Assembly (NCBI GenBank): GCA_030430495.1
Contig: JAUIKM010000040.1
Span: 1 to 54,840, forward strand
Direction: 5' to 3'
Length of the DNA stretch: 54,840 nt
DNA from: a bacterium
GTDB taxonomy: Bacteria > Bacteroidota > Ignavibacteria > Kapaibacteriales > UBA7675
The position numbers and the translations under genes were made by a program. Below are positions 42,542-51,518 of the stretch, one piece after another; position 1 is the stretch's first letter, and each line of letters starts with the position of its first letter. Below the pieces are notes generated by a model. It was not told where the DNA came from. It ran no database searches and was given only the letters and a program-made list of their open reading frames with translations.

Positions 42542-45313
42542 TCAGCGTTTGTATTCTATGCTGAAAGTCTGAAGTACGCCGTCTCTGCACAGAACGGCAA
42601 AACTGTTAATATCCGGCAGTTGCACAATTTGCTGCGGTATCAAATTCGGCCTGACGTGCGGACGGCGATGCAAAAGTTCCACCTCGAGCTTGTCAATGCG
42701 GTAGATATCGGTATTCTCGTTGCTGCAAGCTGCAATCAGTCCACAACGCAGTAGTTTAATCTCGCGGTACTGCTCGGCCTCGCCGAAGTTAATCGCCATC
42801 CCCTGCTCTTTGTCGAGGCCCGGAATCAGCAGCACCGCGCCTTCCTCCAGCGCGGCCACCAGGCGCAGACGCGTGTTCGGCGCTGAAAAAGACAGACTCT
42901 GAATATTGCTGTCCAACTGCCAGGCGCGCGTGACTTTGTCGGGCGTGGCGCGGAAAATGCTGTTGCCGGCCGCAATCCAGCAAGCTTTCTGTCGGCCCGC
43001 AAACCGCAGGGGAAGGGACAAATCATCAATGCCTATTTCCGGACTTAAATTCTGCGTGCGCAGCACGTGTCCCTTTTTACTGCGCAATTCGAGCACGGGA
43101 GAATTGTTAACAATTCGCAGCAGATGCATGGGTTTGCTGTTGCCGTACGCCATGCCGAATACGTCGAGCGGAAATGCGCTGGAGGCGGGCATGCGTTTCT
43201 CCACATCCGAATGTATCTTCCAGGGAACGATGCTGAGTTTTTGCATAGGAACAAAAAGTGCAACCACGCCCTCGCTTATAGCATGCAGGTGCGCATATTC
43301 CGGAATCTGTTTGGAGACTTGTACACTTGCCCGGCTTTCGGGTGCATTCTTCCGCCAGGATACACGACACAGCTCAATATAGTCATCCCCGCGCGTGCTG
43401 TGGATGCCAAGGGTGAGCAGTTTACCGGCCACCGAGATCATGTTGATCCAGGTCGGCCCCTGCGGCAACGACATGGCGCGGCATTGCAAGGTCAGATCAT
43501 CACCGCTGTCGGCAACACCGAAACTGAACCTGGGCGTCGGTTTAATTGCCGCGCGCGCCTTTTGTGTATCGCGGTTCAGCAGTCTGTCCTGCGGGCGCAG
43601 TTCGGCATACTGCTTTAACAGCGTCTGCGACTCCTCGTAGCCCGCCACGGGCAGTCGACGTCCGATAATGTTAAGCGCAACACTGCCGCTCTGTTTGCGC
43701 AACTCGACGTCGGGATACCTGTGTGCCGCGCGGACGAGCGACTTAACAATTTTCGTCGCGGTAAGGGTCTCGGGCTGCTCGGTGTTAAACTCAGTTATGC
43801 GACGCCTGACGTCTTTGTGTGCGGCTTCGCGTCCGGCGATGTCGAACCAGGTTTGCAGGCACTCCTCCGAATAATTCGTCGCCTCCCAGCCCTGTTCGAG
43901 AATCCACATGGCGCGGATGCCGTTGCGCATGTCGTCGCGACTGATTTCGGCCGCCAGCATGATCTCCTGTTTTCTGAGGGCGATCTGCACGGCGCGCTCG
44001 CGTGCAATGTGGGCCGCATCCTCATTTCCCAGGCGGGCATGCAGCTTGCCGGCTTCGCGGTGCATCTCCTCCTGTTCGTAGAGCGCCAGCGCATCGTAGT
44101 AAAGCTCACCGCGTTCCAGACATTGTGCCGCACGAGCAGGATTGTTTAATCGGCGACGGTAGATGGCGGCCGCATCGCGAAAACTGCGGCCGCGCTCCAA
44201 TGCGTCGGCGGCCGCGCTCCAGTCCCCCAGCAGCTCGGCAAAAATGTAAGCCGCCCGGTCAAAGCGTTTTAACGCAATTTCGCGATTGGCGGCGGCGCGG
44301 TACTGCGCCATCAGACGCTGCCGCAGACCTGTGTTTAAATTCCAGTTGTCCCCCGCTTCCGCGCTGCGATTGGCGCCGTAGCTGGGCGTGCGCTCAAAAA
44401 GTCGACTGCCGGGCGTGTTGCTCTTACCGCGGCGGCCTGCGCCGACAAGCGGCAGCGCAAAGCGCAGTCCGCGATCCGGATCTTTCTGCAGCAGGTCAAG
44501 CAGACGCTCTATCTCGCGAAAGCGTTCGTTCTGCAAATTGTTTAACTGGCGGTCCGTCCAGTCCGACAGCCGATCAAACAGGGTCGGGCCGGCCGCCCCG
44601 CCGGGCAGAAGCCCCACCAAAGCGCGAATTCCATGCAGTCCAATAATGCCGAATGGCGCAACGATTTTCCAGAGAGCATGGCTCGCTCCGTCGCCCGGTT
44701 GCCGCAGCTCGCGCGTGTCTGTTGAAGCGATGTCGTCGGCTTTAGACTGCATTTTCTCTTCGGGATCGGGCGGCAGTTTAACGCTGACGCCTGCAAAAAG
44801 CGGCGGTGGCGCTTCGTTTTCAGCCATCATCCAGAGGACGTCGCGCGGCGGAGGCATGTCAAACAGATTGGCGGCGCGACGGAGAGCGCTCCGCTCAAAC
44901 GCCATTGTGCCGCGGCCGGGGTGCCAGACCACCAGATCGCTCACAAAGAGTTTTTGCAGTTCGTCATCGGAAACGGCCGGAAAAATTTCGGCGTCGGCCG
45001 GGTGATACACCTTGTCGGCGCGGCAGGTCCAGGCCTGCACGTTGCCGCCGGGCGACTCCGGTGCATGTGCCGCGGGAAGCTCGGCGGGAACAATCAGGAA
45101 ACCGCCCGGCGCGGCGGAAGAACATGAACCGACTGAAGATTCAGAGCGCGGACCGGGCAACAGGAGCAGGTGCGCCTGCGCGGAATTCGGCAGGAGTTTC
45201 AGCACGCTTAAACAACGCTGAACATCGCCGCCCGGTAAAAACCAGGCATGTGTCTCGGCGGCGTCACTGTCGTCTCTCGGGGCGACTCTCAGTCGCATGG
45301 GGATATTTAACAT
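42542..45313 (-). CDS. Beta-propeller protein of the MoxR-vWA ternary system (bpX-like)
   Basis: A 923-residue protein, last of the five-gene module. Residues 1-230 hold an alpha-beta region of unknown type with a Gly/Leu hydrophobic stretch (GIIGLHGIRALVGLLPGGAAG) near 225. Residues 330-520 are TPR-like helical repeats (FDRAAYIFAELLGDWSAAADALERG, FRDAAAIYRRRLNNPARAAQC). Residues 580-923 are strand-rich repeats fitting a beta-propeller. It overlaps the vWA gene by seven bases. Proteins of this type (bpX domains) accompany MoxR ATPases and vWA proteins in a described family of NTP-dependent conflict or regulatory systems. Assignment to one bpX family is by recall, not search. Confidence 0.6.
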   Translation of the reverse strand: MLNIPMRLRVAPRDDSDAAETHAWFLPGGDVQRCLSVLKLLPNSAQAHLLLLPGPRSESSVGSCSSAAPGGFLIVPAELPAAHAPESPGGNVQAWTCRADKVYHPADAEIFPAVSDDELQKLFVSDLVVWHPGRGTMAFERSALRRAANLFDMPPPRDVLWMMAENEAPPPLFAGVSVKLPPDPEEKMQSKADDIASTDTRELRQPGDGASHALWKIVAPFGIIGLHGIRALVGLLPGGAAGPTLFDRLSDWTDRQLNNLQNERFREIERLLDLLQKDPDRGLRFALPLVGAGRRGKSNTPGSRLFERTPSYGANRSAEAGDNWNLNTGLRQRLMAQYRAAANREIALKRFDRAAYIFAELLGDWSAAADALERGRSFRDAAAIYRRRLNNPARAAQCLERGELYYDALALYEQEEMHREAGKLHARLGNEDAAHIARERAVQIALRKQEIMLAAEISRDDMRNGIRAMWILEQGWEATNYSEECLQTWFDIAGREAAHKDVRRRITEFNTEQPETLTATKIVKSLVRAAHRYPDVELRKQSGSVALNIIGRRLPVAGYEESQTLLKQYAELRPQDRLLNRDTQKARAAIKPTPRFSFGVADSGDDLTLQCRAMSLPQGPTWINMISVAGKLLTLGIHSTRGDDYIELCRVSWRKNAPESRASVQVSKQIPEYAHLHAISEGVVALFVPMQKLSIVPWKIHSDVEKRMPASSAFPLDVFGMAYGNSKPMHLLRIVNNSPVLELRSKKGHVLRTQNLSPEIGIDDLSLPLRFAGRQKACWIAAGNSIFRATPDKVTRAWQLDSNIQSLSFSAPNTRLRLVAALEEGAVLLIPGLDKEQGMAINFGEAEQYREIKLLRCGLIAACSNENTDIYRIDKLEVELLHRRPHVRPNLIPQQIVQLPDINSFAVLCRDGVLQTFSIEYKR

Positions 45314-47916
45314 CGCAGACTCGCGAGACAGGAACGCAGTTCTTCCCGGACGCCTTGTTCGTCAAGAACCACGTGCGTGTCAAAAAAGGCGCGTGGGCCG
45401 GAACCCAGATTGTCGGAAGTCCAGACACAGGTAGTGGTGTCGCGCAACAGGCCAATAGTAACTTGCGGCAGGGACGTATCCGGACTGATCAGATGCAGGA
45501 AACCGCGCGAGTCGTGATAGGCGCGGCCGCCACCGGGGAAATCGGCGCGGCGCAGCCACCAAAGCCCCTGACCGATGCCCCGCGCTTCCTTAAACTGCAC
45601 CGTCGGCAGGCGACGGCTGTGCGCCGGCTGTTTTGCGCTGAACATGCAGGGTCCGGCAAGGGTGTGCAGCGCATAGCGCGATTCGTAGCCGCGCACGCCG
45701 CTGCGCAAGTGTATGCGCAATAATCCGTCGGAAATACTCAGTTCGTCAAACTTGTGCAGGCGCTGACTCAGGAGTCGCCTGGAGTCCACCATCATATCGG
45801 TGGTTTTGTCTCGTATCTGTTTGTGTGTGTCCAGGTCTTTTTCACTCTCAACTTCCCAGCCGATCTCCCAACCGTCAAAGTACAGGTCCACGGCATTCCA
45901 CCTACCGCTGCCCGAATCTCTGGCATGTACGCCGCTATTGCTGAACTCAAGACCGACCTCGCCCAGATGGAGTTTGTCTTTGACTTTGCCGTCGATCAAC
46001 GACAAGGCGGAAGCCGAGTCGTCGTGCACAACAATAGCCCAGTCTTCACTGAAGGTCACCGTGTCCACGCGGTGCACGCTGAGCTCGCAGGGCGGGGTTT
46101 TGATCTCATCGCCGTTCTGCGACCAGGCGAGAATTTTCAGGCTGTATTCCCGTTCACGCTGTAGATAAAACACTCCGTAGATCACACCGTTTTCGTGGTG
46201 AATGTGCAGCCAGCTCTGCTCGCAGCGCGGCGTGGCGTCAACCAGGTGTTGCGCATATCCCACCCCGTGCGGCGACCAGCGCAGCAGACGAAGTTCATTG
46301 TTGATTCCAACCACGCCGAATTCGGGACTGTAGGCCGTTGACCTGATTTTTTTGTGCGTCGGAAAGAGCAATGGAAAAGGCCGTTGCTGCAGAATCAGCG
46401 GATAGTCCGGATCGTAGCGTCGGTTGATGATCCGCGACGCAGGTGTGTGTTTGTTTAACTGTTTGGGGACATTCAAGAGATCATCCAAAGCCACATGCGA
46501 TGAGTTGAGGTGTTTCCAGCCGGATCTCCGATCAAAACGACGCAGATCAAACGTGCCGGACCGGACGCCGTCCATGTCGACCGCAACGGCGAACATGCCC
46601 TGTCGGCATTCCTTTCTGATAATTGCGTCAAAGTCCGGCAAGAGGAGGTTATCGGCGTGAGTCAGCAGAAAAACCTCGGCATTATCGGTATGCTGTTGCA
46701 GGAACTCACCGAGAGCATGGCCCGCGTCCAGCGCCGTATCGAGTCGTCCCAATTGACTCGTCACATCGATCGCGTTGTTCAACTCAATTTCCCTGTAGCG
46801 CCCGTGGTCAGAAGTCAACAAAGTCACCTTGCGCGAAGCTTCGGTTCCGGCCTGCAATGCCAATGCGGCCGCCAGTACCAATACGCGCGGCACGCCCCAG
46901 ACGCGCAGAGTTGTGTCCAGCAGAATGATCCGATCCACTGTGGGCAAGATCGGCGGCTGTTCGCGGCGCAGGTACAGCGCCTCGTTGTTGGCCAGTCGGC
47001 TCATTAACACGTCGTTGTCCTGCGCCAGCTCGCTGATTAACAGTCTATCCGGCGCGCCGCGATTTGCAATATCCGAAACGCCGCCGGTAACCTGCTGATA
47101 GTTCTGTTCCGGCGTGCGCGGTACGCCGAGAAATGCCAACAGATGGCGTGCAATGTCGCCGATTGGCGACAGTCCGTCCTGCGTTCGCAGCTCGTCGATC
47201 AGATTTCGACGCGGATTGCGGCTCAGGGATCGCAGCCGCGGTTCCACGTCCGGTAGTGTTGCGCGGTCCGCAGCCGCAATCTCGGCGGCGTCAAGCTCCG
47301 AAACTTCTACCTGATGCGGCAAATGTTCCAGCCCGGTGCGCAGGCGACGTTCGAGCGTGTCGACAGTGAAACGAGTCAGAAGGTCGTGAGCCGAGGTTAA
47401 CTCAGCCTGGAAGTGTCGTGCATGATATGCGCGTGCGGAAAAAGGTTCGAGCTCGTCCGGTGACAGGCCGTCAAATATCTTTGTTGAAATCTCGCTGCCA
47501 ATGTCCGAAACTGACTGCTGTTCACGTGTCTCATTCAGAGCAAGTACAAGCGCACGAAGGTTTTTCATCCCGCCGCGCAGATCATCAGGCAACTCGTTTA
47601 TCTTGCGAACTTGTTCAACGGTTTCCCGCACTGTTCTCTCCAGAAACCCCGCTTCCGACACGTTGTCGGAAATGTTCCCGACAATGCTGTGCAACAGGCG
47701 CACTCTGGATTCATCCCACGACGCACGCGAGGCAGCAATAATCAGGAGAAGCCCACCAAACACGGGCGGATTTGCCGGCTGCAGATCTTCAAACAGGGCG
47801 ATCAATTCCTCGCGGAACACAATCGTCGCACCGTCGCGCCAGCAGACGACGTTCCCGCCGTCCTCCCAGCGCCAGAATCCCTCGGCATGCGGTTTAAAGT
47901 AGTGTTCCGCGTTCAT
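45307..47916 (-). CDS. vWA-domain protein of the MoxR ternary system, with propeller-like C-terminus
   Basis: This 869-residue protein carries a vWA-like domain around residues 325-480: PTVDRIILLDTTLRVWGVPR matches the start of a vWA fold, but the metal-binding MIDAS reads D-T-T-L-R instead of D-x-S-x-S, so metal binding is probably lost or altered. The second half (540-869) is strand-rich and repetitive (ILAWSQNGDEIKTPP, WAIVVHDDSASALSL), as in beta-propellers. The start overlaps the preceding gene's stop (ATGA); I prefer the ATG at MNAEHYFKPH. In this kind of system the MoxR ATPase is thought to remodel the vWA protein. Confidence 0.7.
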   Translation of the reverse strand: MNAEHYFKPHAEGFWRWEDGGNVVCWRDGATIVFREELIALFEDLQPANPPVFGGLLLIIAASRASWDESRVRLLHSIVGNISDNVSEAGFLERTVRETVEQVRKINELPDDLRGGMKNLRALVLALNETREQQSVSDIGSEISTKIFDGLSPDELEPFSARAYHARHFQAELTSAHDLLTRFTVDTLERRLRTGLEHLPHQVEVSELDAAEIAAADRATLPDVEPRLRSLSRNPRRNLIDELRTQDGLSPIGDIARHLLAFLGVPRTPEQNYQQVTGGVSDIANRGAPDRLLISELAQDNDVLMSRLANNEALYLRREQPPILPTVDRIILLDTTLRVWGVPRVLVLAAALALQAGTEASRKVTLLTSDHGRYREIELNNAIDVTSQLGRLDTALDAGHALGEFLQQHTDNAEVFLLTHADNLLLPDFDAIIRKECRQGMFAVAVDMDGVRSGTFDLRRFDRRSGWKHLNSSHVALDDLLNVPKQLNKHTPASRIINRRYDPDYPLILQQRPFPLLFPTHKKIRSTAYSPEFGVVGINNELRLLRWSPHGVGYAQHLVDATPRCEQSWLHIHHENGVIYGVFYLQREREYSLKILAWSQNGDEIKTPPCELSVHRVDTVTFSEDWAIVVHDDSASALSLIDGKVKDKLHLGEVGLEFSNSGVHARDSGSGRWNAVDLYFDGWEIGWEVESEKDLDTHKQIRDKTTDMMVDSRRLLSQRLHKFDELSISDGLLRIHLRSGVRGYESRYALHTLAGPCMFSAKQPAHSRRLPTVQFKEARGIGQGLWWLRRADFPGGGRAYHDSRGFLHLISPDTSLPQVTIGLLRDTTTCVWTSDNLGSGPRAFFDTHVVLDEQGVREELRSCLASLRC

Positions 47917-48629
47917 GCGCCATTCTCCCTGACGGCGCTCAATCGCACAGCCGCACGCGTCGCCGCCTGGAACCAATCGGCCTTGATGAACTCCCAGTTT
48001 TGATCACTGTTTAACAACGCAATGTCGCCCGGGGCGAGTTTTAACTTGCTCCGCAGCGCCGATGGCGGAATGTAGTCCGGCACACACATCCCGGCCGGAA
48101 CGGCGATGCCGTCCTCGACAACAATGAACTTTCCATTGATCGGCGGCAGCGGCGTGCCGTGAATAAACACACGCCCATCGTCACAGAGGGCAAAGCGCAT
48201 AACATTCAGTCGCACGGCCGGAGCGCGATCGACCCAGGCGAGCCAATGATGAAAGCGGCAAATAATACCGTTGGGACGGCGGCTGGTTCCGTCGCGTTCA
48301 AGTGACGGCACAATTGAAACATCGGCCGGTTTACAAGAAGAGAGTTCCGGAGCCACGGGGCGCAGCGCAGCAGTCAGCGCTTTCCATTCACCCGACGGCA
48401 ACAGGCGCACGGGCAAAGCTGCGCCGAAAGGTACGAGTTTGTTGTCGTTGTTACTGTGGTAGCGCGCCAGGGCCGGCAGCGAGCGGATTGCACTGTCGCC
48501 CTCGTCCAGAGAGCCGCGCAGCCAGATGCCGGCTGAGTCGCGCAATATCTCCAGCTCTGCGGAACGACGCAATGCACCCAGCGCCTCAGCGGCATCTTCA
48601 CTCAGCAATATGACCCAGTCCGCGCTCAC
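47913..48629 (-). CDS. Accessory protein of the MoxR-vWA system (238 residues)
   Basis: I do not recognise this protein by name. It is a mixed alpha-beta soluble protein (starts MSADWVILLSEDAAEALGAL; a strand-rich C-terminal half with DGRVFIHGTPLPPINGKF). The start is GTG and overlaps the MoxR stop (GTGA), and its own stop overlaps the vWA start. The strict coupling says it belongs to the same complex. Small proteins in this position are part of the described MoxR-vWA-propeller systems. Confidence 0.6.
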   Translation of the reverse strand: MSADWVILLSEDAAEALGALRRSAELEILRDSAGIWLRGSLDEGDSAIRSLPALARYHSNNDNKLVPFGAALPVRLLPSGEWKALTAALRPVAPELSSCKPADVSIVPSLERDGTSRRPNGIICRFHHWLAWVDRAPAVRLNVMRFALCDDGRVFIHGTPLPPINGKFIVVEDGIAVPAGMCVPDYIPPSALRSKLKLAPGDIALLNSDQNWEFIKADWFQAATRAAVRLSAVRENGA

Positions 48630-49825
48630 CGTGCATCTGCTTCCAGTTGTTGCCAGACTTTGTCGGCGCGTTGCTGCAGGGCCGCGCGCTGCTCGTCGTT
48701 GTCAATCCACTGCAACTGACCGCTCAGGACGGAAATGCGGTCGCGCAGGCGTGCGCGTTCGGCGGCGGACAGATCGGGCGTCTCCAATTGTTCCGCGCAA
48801 CTGTTTAAGTCGGCGGCGAGCAACTCCGGATCTGGTTGTTCGGCGCGGCGTGCCTGCGGATGATCGAGATCATGCGGCTCCTCTTTGTTTAACTCGGAGT
48901 CGACCATGGCGCGCAATACTGCGCGTTGCTCCTCGCTGTCCCAGATGTGGCGCACGACCCAGAGATCCGAGACGGTGGCCTGGGCGCGTCCGCACAGAAG
49001 AGCCCCGGCGGCGATGACGCGCTGCAGCTTGACCGCGCGGCGGTCGGAGATCGGTATTCCGGCGTTGCGCAGCCCCGTGATCAGATTGATGAAGGCGGGG
49101 CGCACGGCGTCGAGGTCGACCTCCGCCAGATGCGACTGTAGCATTCGCACGTCATCGGCAGTTAACGCACCCGATGTCTGCGAGGCAGCGCCTTCCAGTT
49201 TCCAGCCCGCTTCAAGCACCGCTCCCAGCTTTGTTGTTGTGACGTTGTCGCACATGGCGCGCAGCAGAAAACGATCAAACAGCGCGCGCAGCGCCTCATC
49301 TTCCGGCAGTTTATTGCTTGCTCCGATAAAACTCAAGGCAGGTAATTGACGCTTCTCACGGCCGCGACGAAACACGCGTTCATTCAGCGCGGCCAGCAGC
49401 GAGTTCAAGATTGCGCTGTTGGCGTTTAACAGTTCATCCAGGAACACCAGATCGGCTTCGGGCAGCATGCCTTCCGTATTTGTCACCAGATCGCCCTCGC
49501 GCAGACGGCGGATATCAAAGGGACCAAACAACTCATTTGGTTCGCTGAAACTCGTTAACAGATAGTCGAAGGTACGGCCCTGCAGCAAACGCCCCATCTG
49601 GTGCACGATAGCGCTTTTTGCGGTCCCCGGCGGTCCGAGCAGAAAGAGGTTTTCACCGCCGGCCAGGCAAACGCCCAGCAGGTCGATGATAATATCCTTG
49701 TCGACGAAGATCTGTTTAAGTAGCGCCAGCGTATCCTGGAGCTTGTCGGCCGCCAGACGCACTTCCGTCTTTAAACCAGCTGCGGCGCCGTGCTCCATTC
49801 CTGCCGCTTCACCAGAATCCGGCAT
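48626..49825 (-). CDS. MoxR-family AAA+ ATPase
   Basis: A 399-residue AAA+ ATPase of the MoxR/RavA type. Walker A is GPPGTAKS (residues 64-71), the family-specific SFSEPNELFGPFD follows at 92-104, and Walker B is LVFLDELLNANS (126-137), with sensor-like SFIGASNKLPEDE and arginine-finger region LRALFDRFLLRA later. The last 90 residues are a charged helical tail. MoxR proteins act with vWA partners to remodel or activate protein complexes using ATP. It is followed by its accessory, vWA and propeller genes. Confidence 0.92.
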   Translation of the reverse strand: MPDSGEAAGMEHGAAAGLKTEVRLAADKLQDTLALLKQIFVDKDIIIDLLGVCLAGGENLFLLGPPGTAKSAIVHQMGRLLQGRTFDYLLTSFSEPNELFGPFDIRRLREGDLVTNTEGMLPEADLVFLDELLNANSAILNSLLAALNERVFRRGREKRQLPALSFIGASNKLPEDEALRALFDRFLLRAMCDNVTTTKLGAVLEAGWKLEGAASQTSGALTADDVRMLQSHLAEVDLDAVRPAFINLITGLRNAGIPISDRRAVKLQRVIAAGALLCGRAQATVSDLWVVRHIWDSEEQRAVLRAMVDSELNKEEPHDLDHPQARRAEQPDPELLAADLNSCAEQLETPDLSAAERARLRDRISVLSGQLQWIDNDEQRAALQQRADKVWQQLEADAR

Positions 49826-49901
49826 TGTGTTATCCCTGCTGTATTTTCGTGTTTAACTGTTTATGTTCCCGTGTCTCAAACCGACTACTGGTCGATTCGA
49901 A

Positions 49902-50582
49902 TCATATTTCCGACTCCTCCGCTTCCGCGTTTTGCGACTCCGCTTCCCGTTTGTTCAACCACGTTTGCATGGCGGGCGCCAACTCGGGATACAAGCCCAA
50001 TGCCTCACGCACGCGGGCAGCCACCTGCGGATGTTCCACGCGATTGTAATCGTTGGAGGCGATAATGCGGTCGACGTACAGACGCATTATTGTCTCGTTG
50101 TTTAACAAGGAGCTGATGTCGGGCGTCGGAATTTCGCCGGCGCCCACAGACGACAGCGGCCACGCGATACACAGGCGTTTAAGTTGCACATTCAGCGGAT
50201 CATCGCGCGAAATGCTCTTTGCATAGCTCACAATACCGGGCAGCAGTCGCATTGTCAGGTCGACGGAATATACGGCCGCGGCGGAATCCGCCATGGGTTC
50301 GGGCCGGCTGAAGCTTTTTTCTACCTGGCCGGCGTCAATATCTCGCACAACGGCGCATTGGAGCGCAAACGCGGTCGTCGCGGCGGCCCACAATGCGGCA
50401 TCGGCATCAAATGCGGGCGCCGGACCGGGCAGCCGCAGTGTGTCGTCGCGATACAGAATTTCCAATTCGCTCACGGCGGACGGGCGGTCCTGGATCTCCG
50501 CGGAGAATTCCGTGTCCATTTCCCAGGGCTCGCCGGCCCGCCACGCACGCAGGTTTGGCGCCAGTTTCACCTTCCGCTCCAT
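49902..50582 (-). CDS. First gene of the MoxR-vWA module, accessory protein (226 residues)
   Basis: An unrecognised soluble protein, alpha-helical in its second half (DSAAAVYSVDLTMRLLPGIV; VEHPQVAARVREALGLYPEL). It precedes MoxR by 76 bases. The frame is open 11 codons further upstream to a TTG; I use the ATG at MERKVKLAPNL, though neither start has a clear Shine-Dalgarno site. Its constant position before MoxR suggests an adaptor or regulator of the ATPase, but no motif shows this. Confidence 0.6.
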   Translation of the reverse strand: MERKVKLAPNLRAWRAGEPWEMDTEFSAEIQDRPSAVSELEILYRDDTLRLPGPAPAFDADAALWAAATTAFALQCAVVRDIDAGQVEKSFSRPEPMADSAAAVYSVDLTMRLLPGIVSYAKSISRDDPLNVQLKRLCIAWPLSSVGAGEIPTPDISSLLNNETIMRLYVDRIIASNDYNRVEHPQVAARVREALGLYPELAPAMQTWLNKREAESQNAEAEESEI

Positions 50583-50878
50583 TTTCAGCCGACATTCAAA
50601 CGCTATAACTTGCACAATTTTTGCGAGAACTTCACAAGGCGGGTTTCACGCAGTAGGATCAGCGGCAGGGAGACTCAAGGCGGGACTTCTCGCTTTTCGA
50701 TTCACAATTTGATGGATGAAAACGCCGTTGCCGTCGCTTCTCTCCGGCCGGCTTTCTGAGCGCTGCGCCGTCGAAGACTTCCGGCTGGCTTATTTTCTTG
50801 TTGGTTTTTGAACGCGGCATGGCGCGCAATGGAGCGACAAGTTCAAACAGACTTCAGGACTTGTGGTTTGAAGTGCAG

Positions 50879-50939
50879 TGGTTAACAAAAGAATCAAAGA
50901 GCCTGCGGTGCGAATGGAGTGAGCGACGCAAAGCGCTCA
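50879..50939 (+). repeat. Dispersed intergenic repeat, copy D
   Basis: TGGTTAACAAAAGAATC, then AGAGCCTGCGGTGCG and GACGCAAAGCGCTC. It shares with copy B the preceding text GGACTTG.GGTTTG. It lies in the 900-bp gene-free stretch 50583-51518, which otherwise holds only the right copy of the 43-bp repeat and the terminator at 51451-51480. Confidence 0.55.
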
Positions 50940-51191
50940 TATTTCAGGAGCTCAAAGAGTGAAGCCACCACTCAGTTAAACAGCGGAAATTGTAAAGTCG
51001 GCTGTGGGGCCCGCGTGATGGGTGGTTAACAACGTAAAGGACATTCGGCGGCACAGTAAGTAGATTTTAATGCATTGAGGAAATCGCGTGAGGGTATGTC
51101 GGAGTTTGCGACGGAGGAAATCGCGCGTGAGGGTTTTGCGGAGTGTGCAGCGATTGTCGCGGAGTTTTTTGGATTGGAGTTAGAAAATGAA

Positions 51192-51234
51192 CAGACCCCT
51201 CCGTGAAATCAAGTTGGGCCCGCCCCCTGCCACC
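51192..51234 (+). repeat. 43-bp direct repeat, right copy
   Basis: Identical to 41874-41916 over 43 bases and then diverges sharply on both sides. Just upstream, short imperfect tandem copies of GAGGAAATCGCG(C)GTGAGGG lie near 51077-51135. Confidence 0.85.
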
Positions 51235-51450
51235 ACCTCCAAGTCTGGTTATCCTCCACCACACAGGCCTCCCTGCCGGCCCGAATCAGCAGATTCCGCC
51301 CGGCTTTGCGCCTGTGTCACCTCGCCGACTCGTCAGTCGACACCCGCAACATCAGCACAAATTCACCCATCTCAAACCGGAAAAAGTTAAACGTCCCCTA
51401 TACCGTAGCAAGCGGGCAGTTTTCGCCCCTGAACGTCGCAAACAACAAAA

Positions 51451-51480
51451 GACCCCATCAGTGTGCCGGCCGATGAGGTC
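51451..51480 (-). terminator. Terminator of the type IX-secreted protein gene
   Basis: GACCCCATC and GATGAGGTC form an imperfect stem; on the minus strand it is followed by TTTTGTTG. It lies 39 bases past the stop of the gene that fills the right end of the window. Confidence 0.7.
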
Positions 51481-51518
51481 TCTTTACGCCACGAAAGCGC
51501 TATGTCAAACCATGTGTT

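Noticed and set aside
48626-49825. MoxR ATPase as the missing ATPase of the tail-like particle
   Set aside because: It lies 20 kb away, is tightly coupled to vWA and propeller genes, and carries MoxR-specific motifs unlike the ATPases of extracellular contractile systems.
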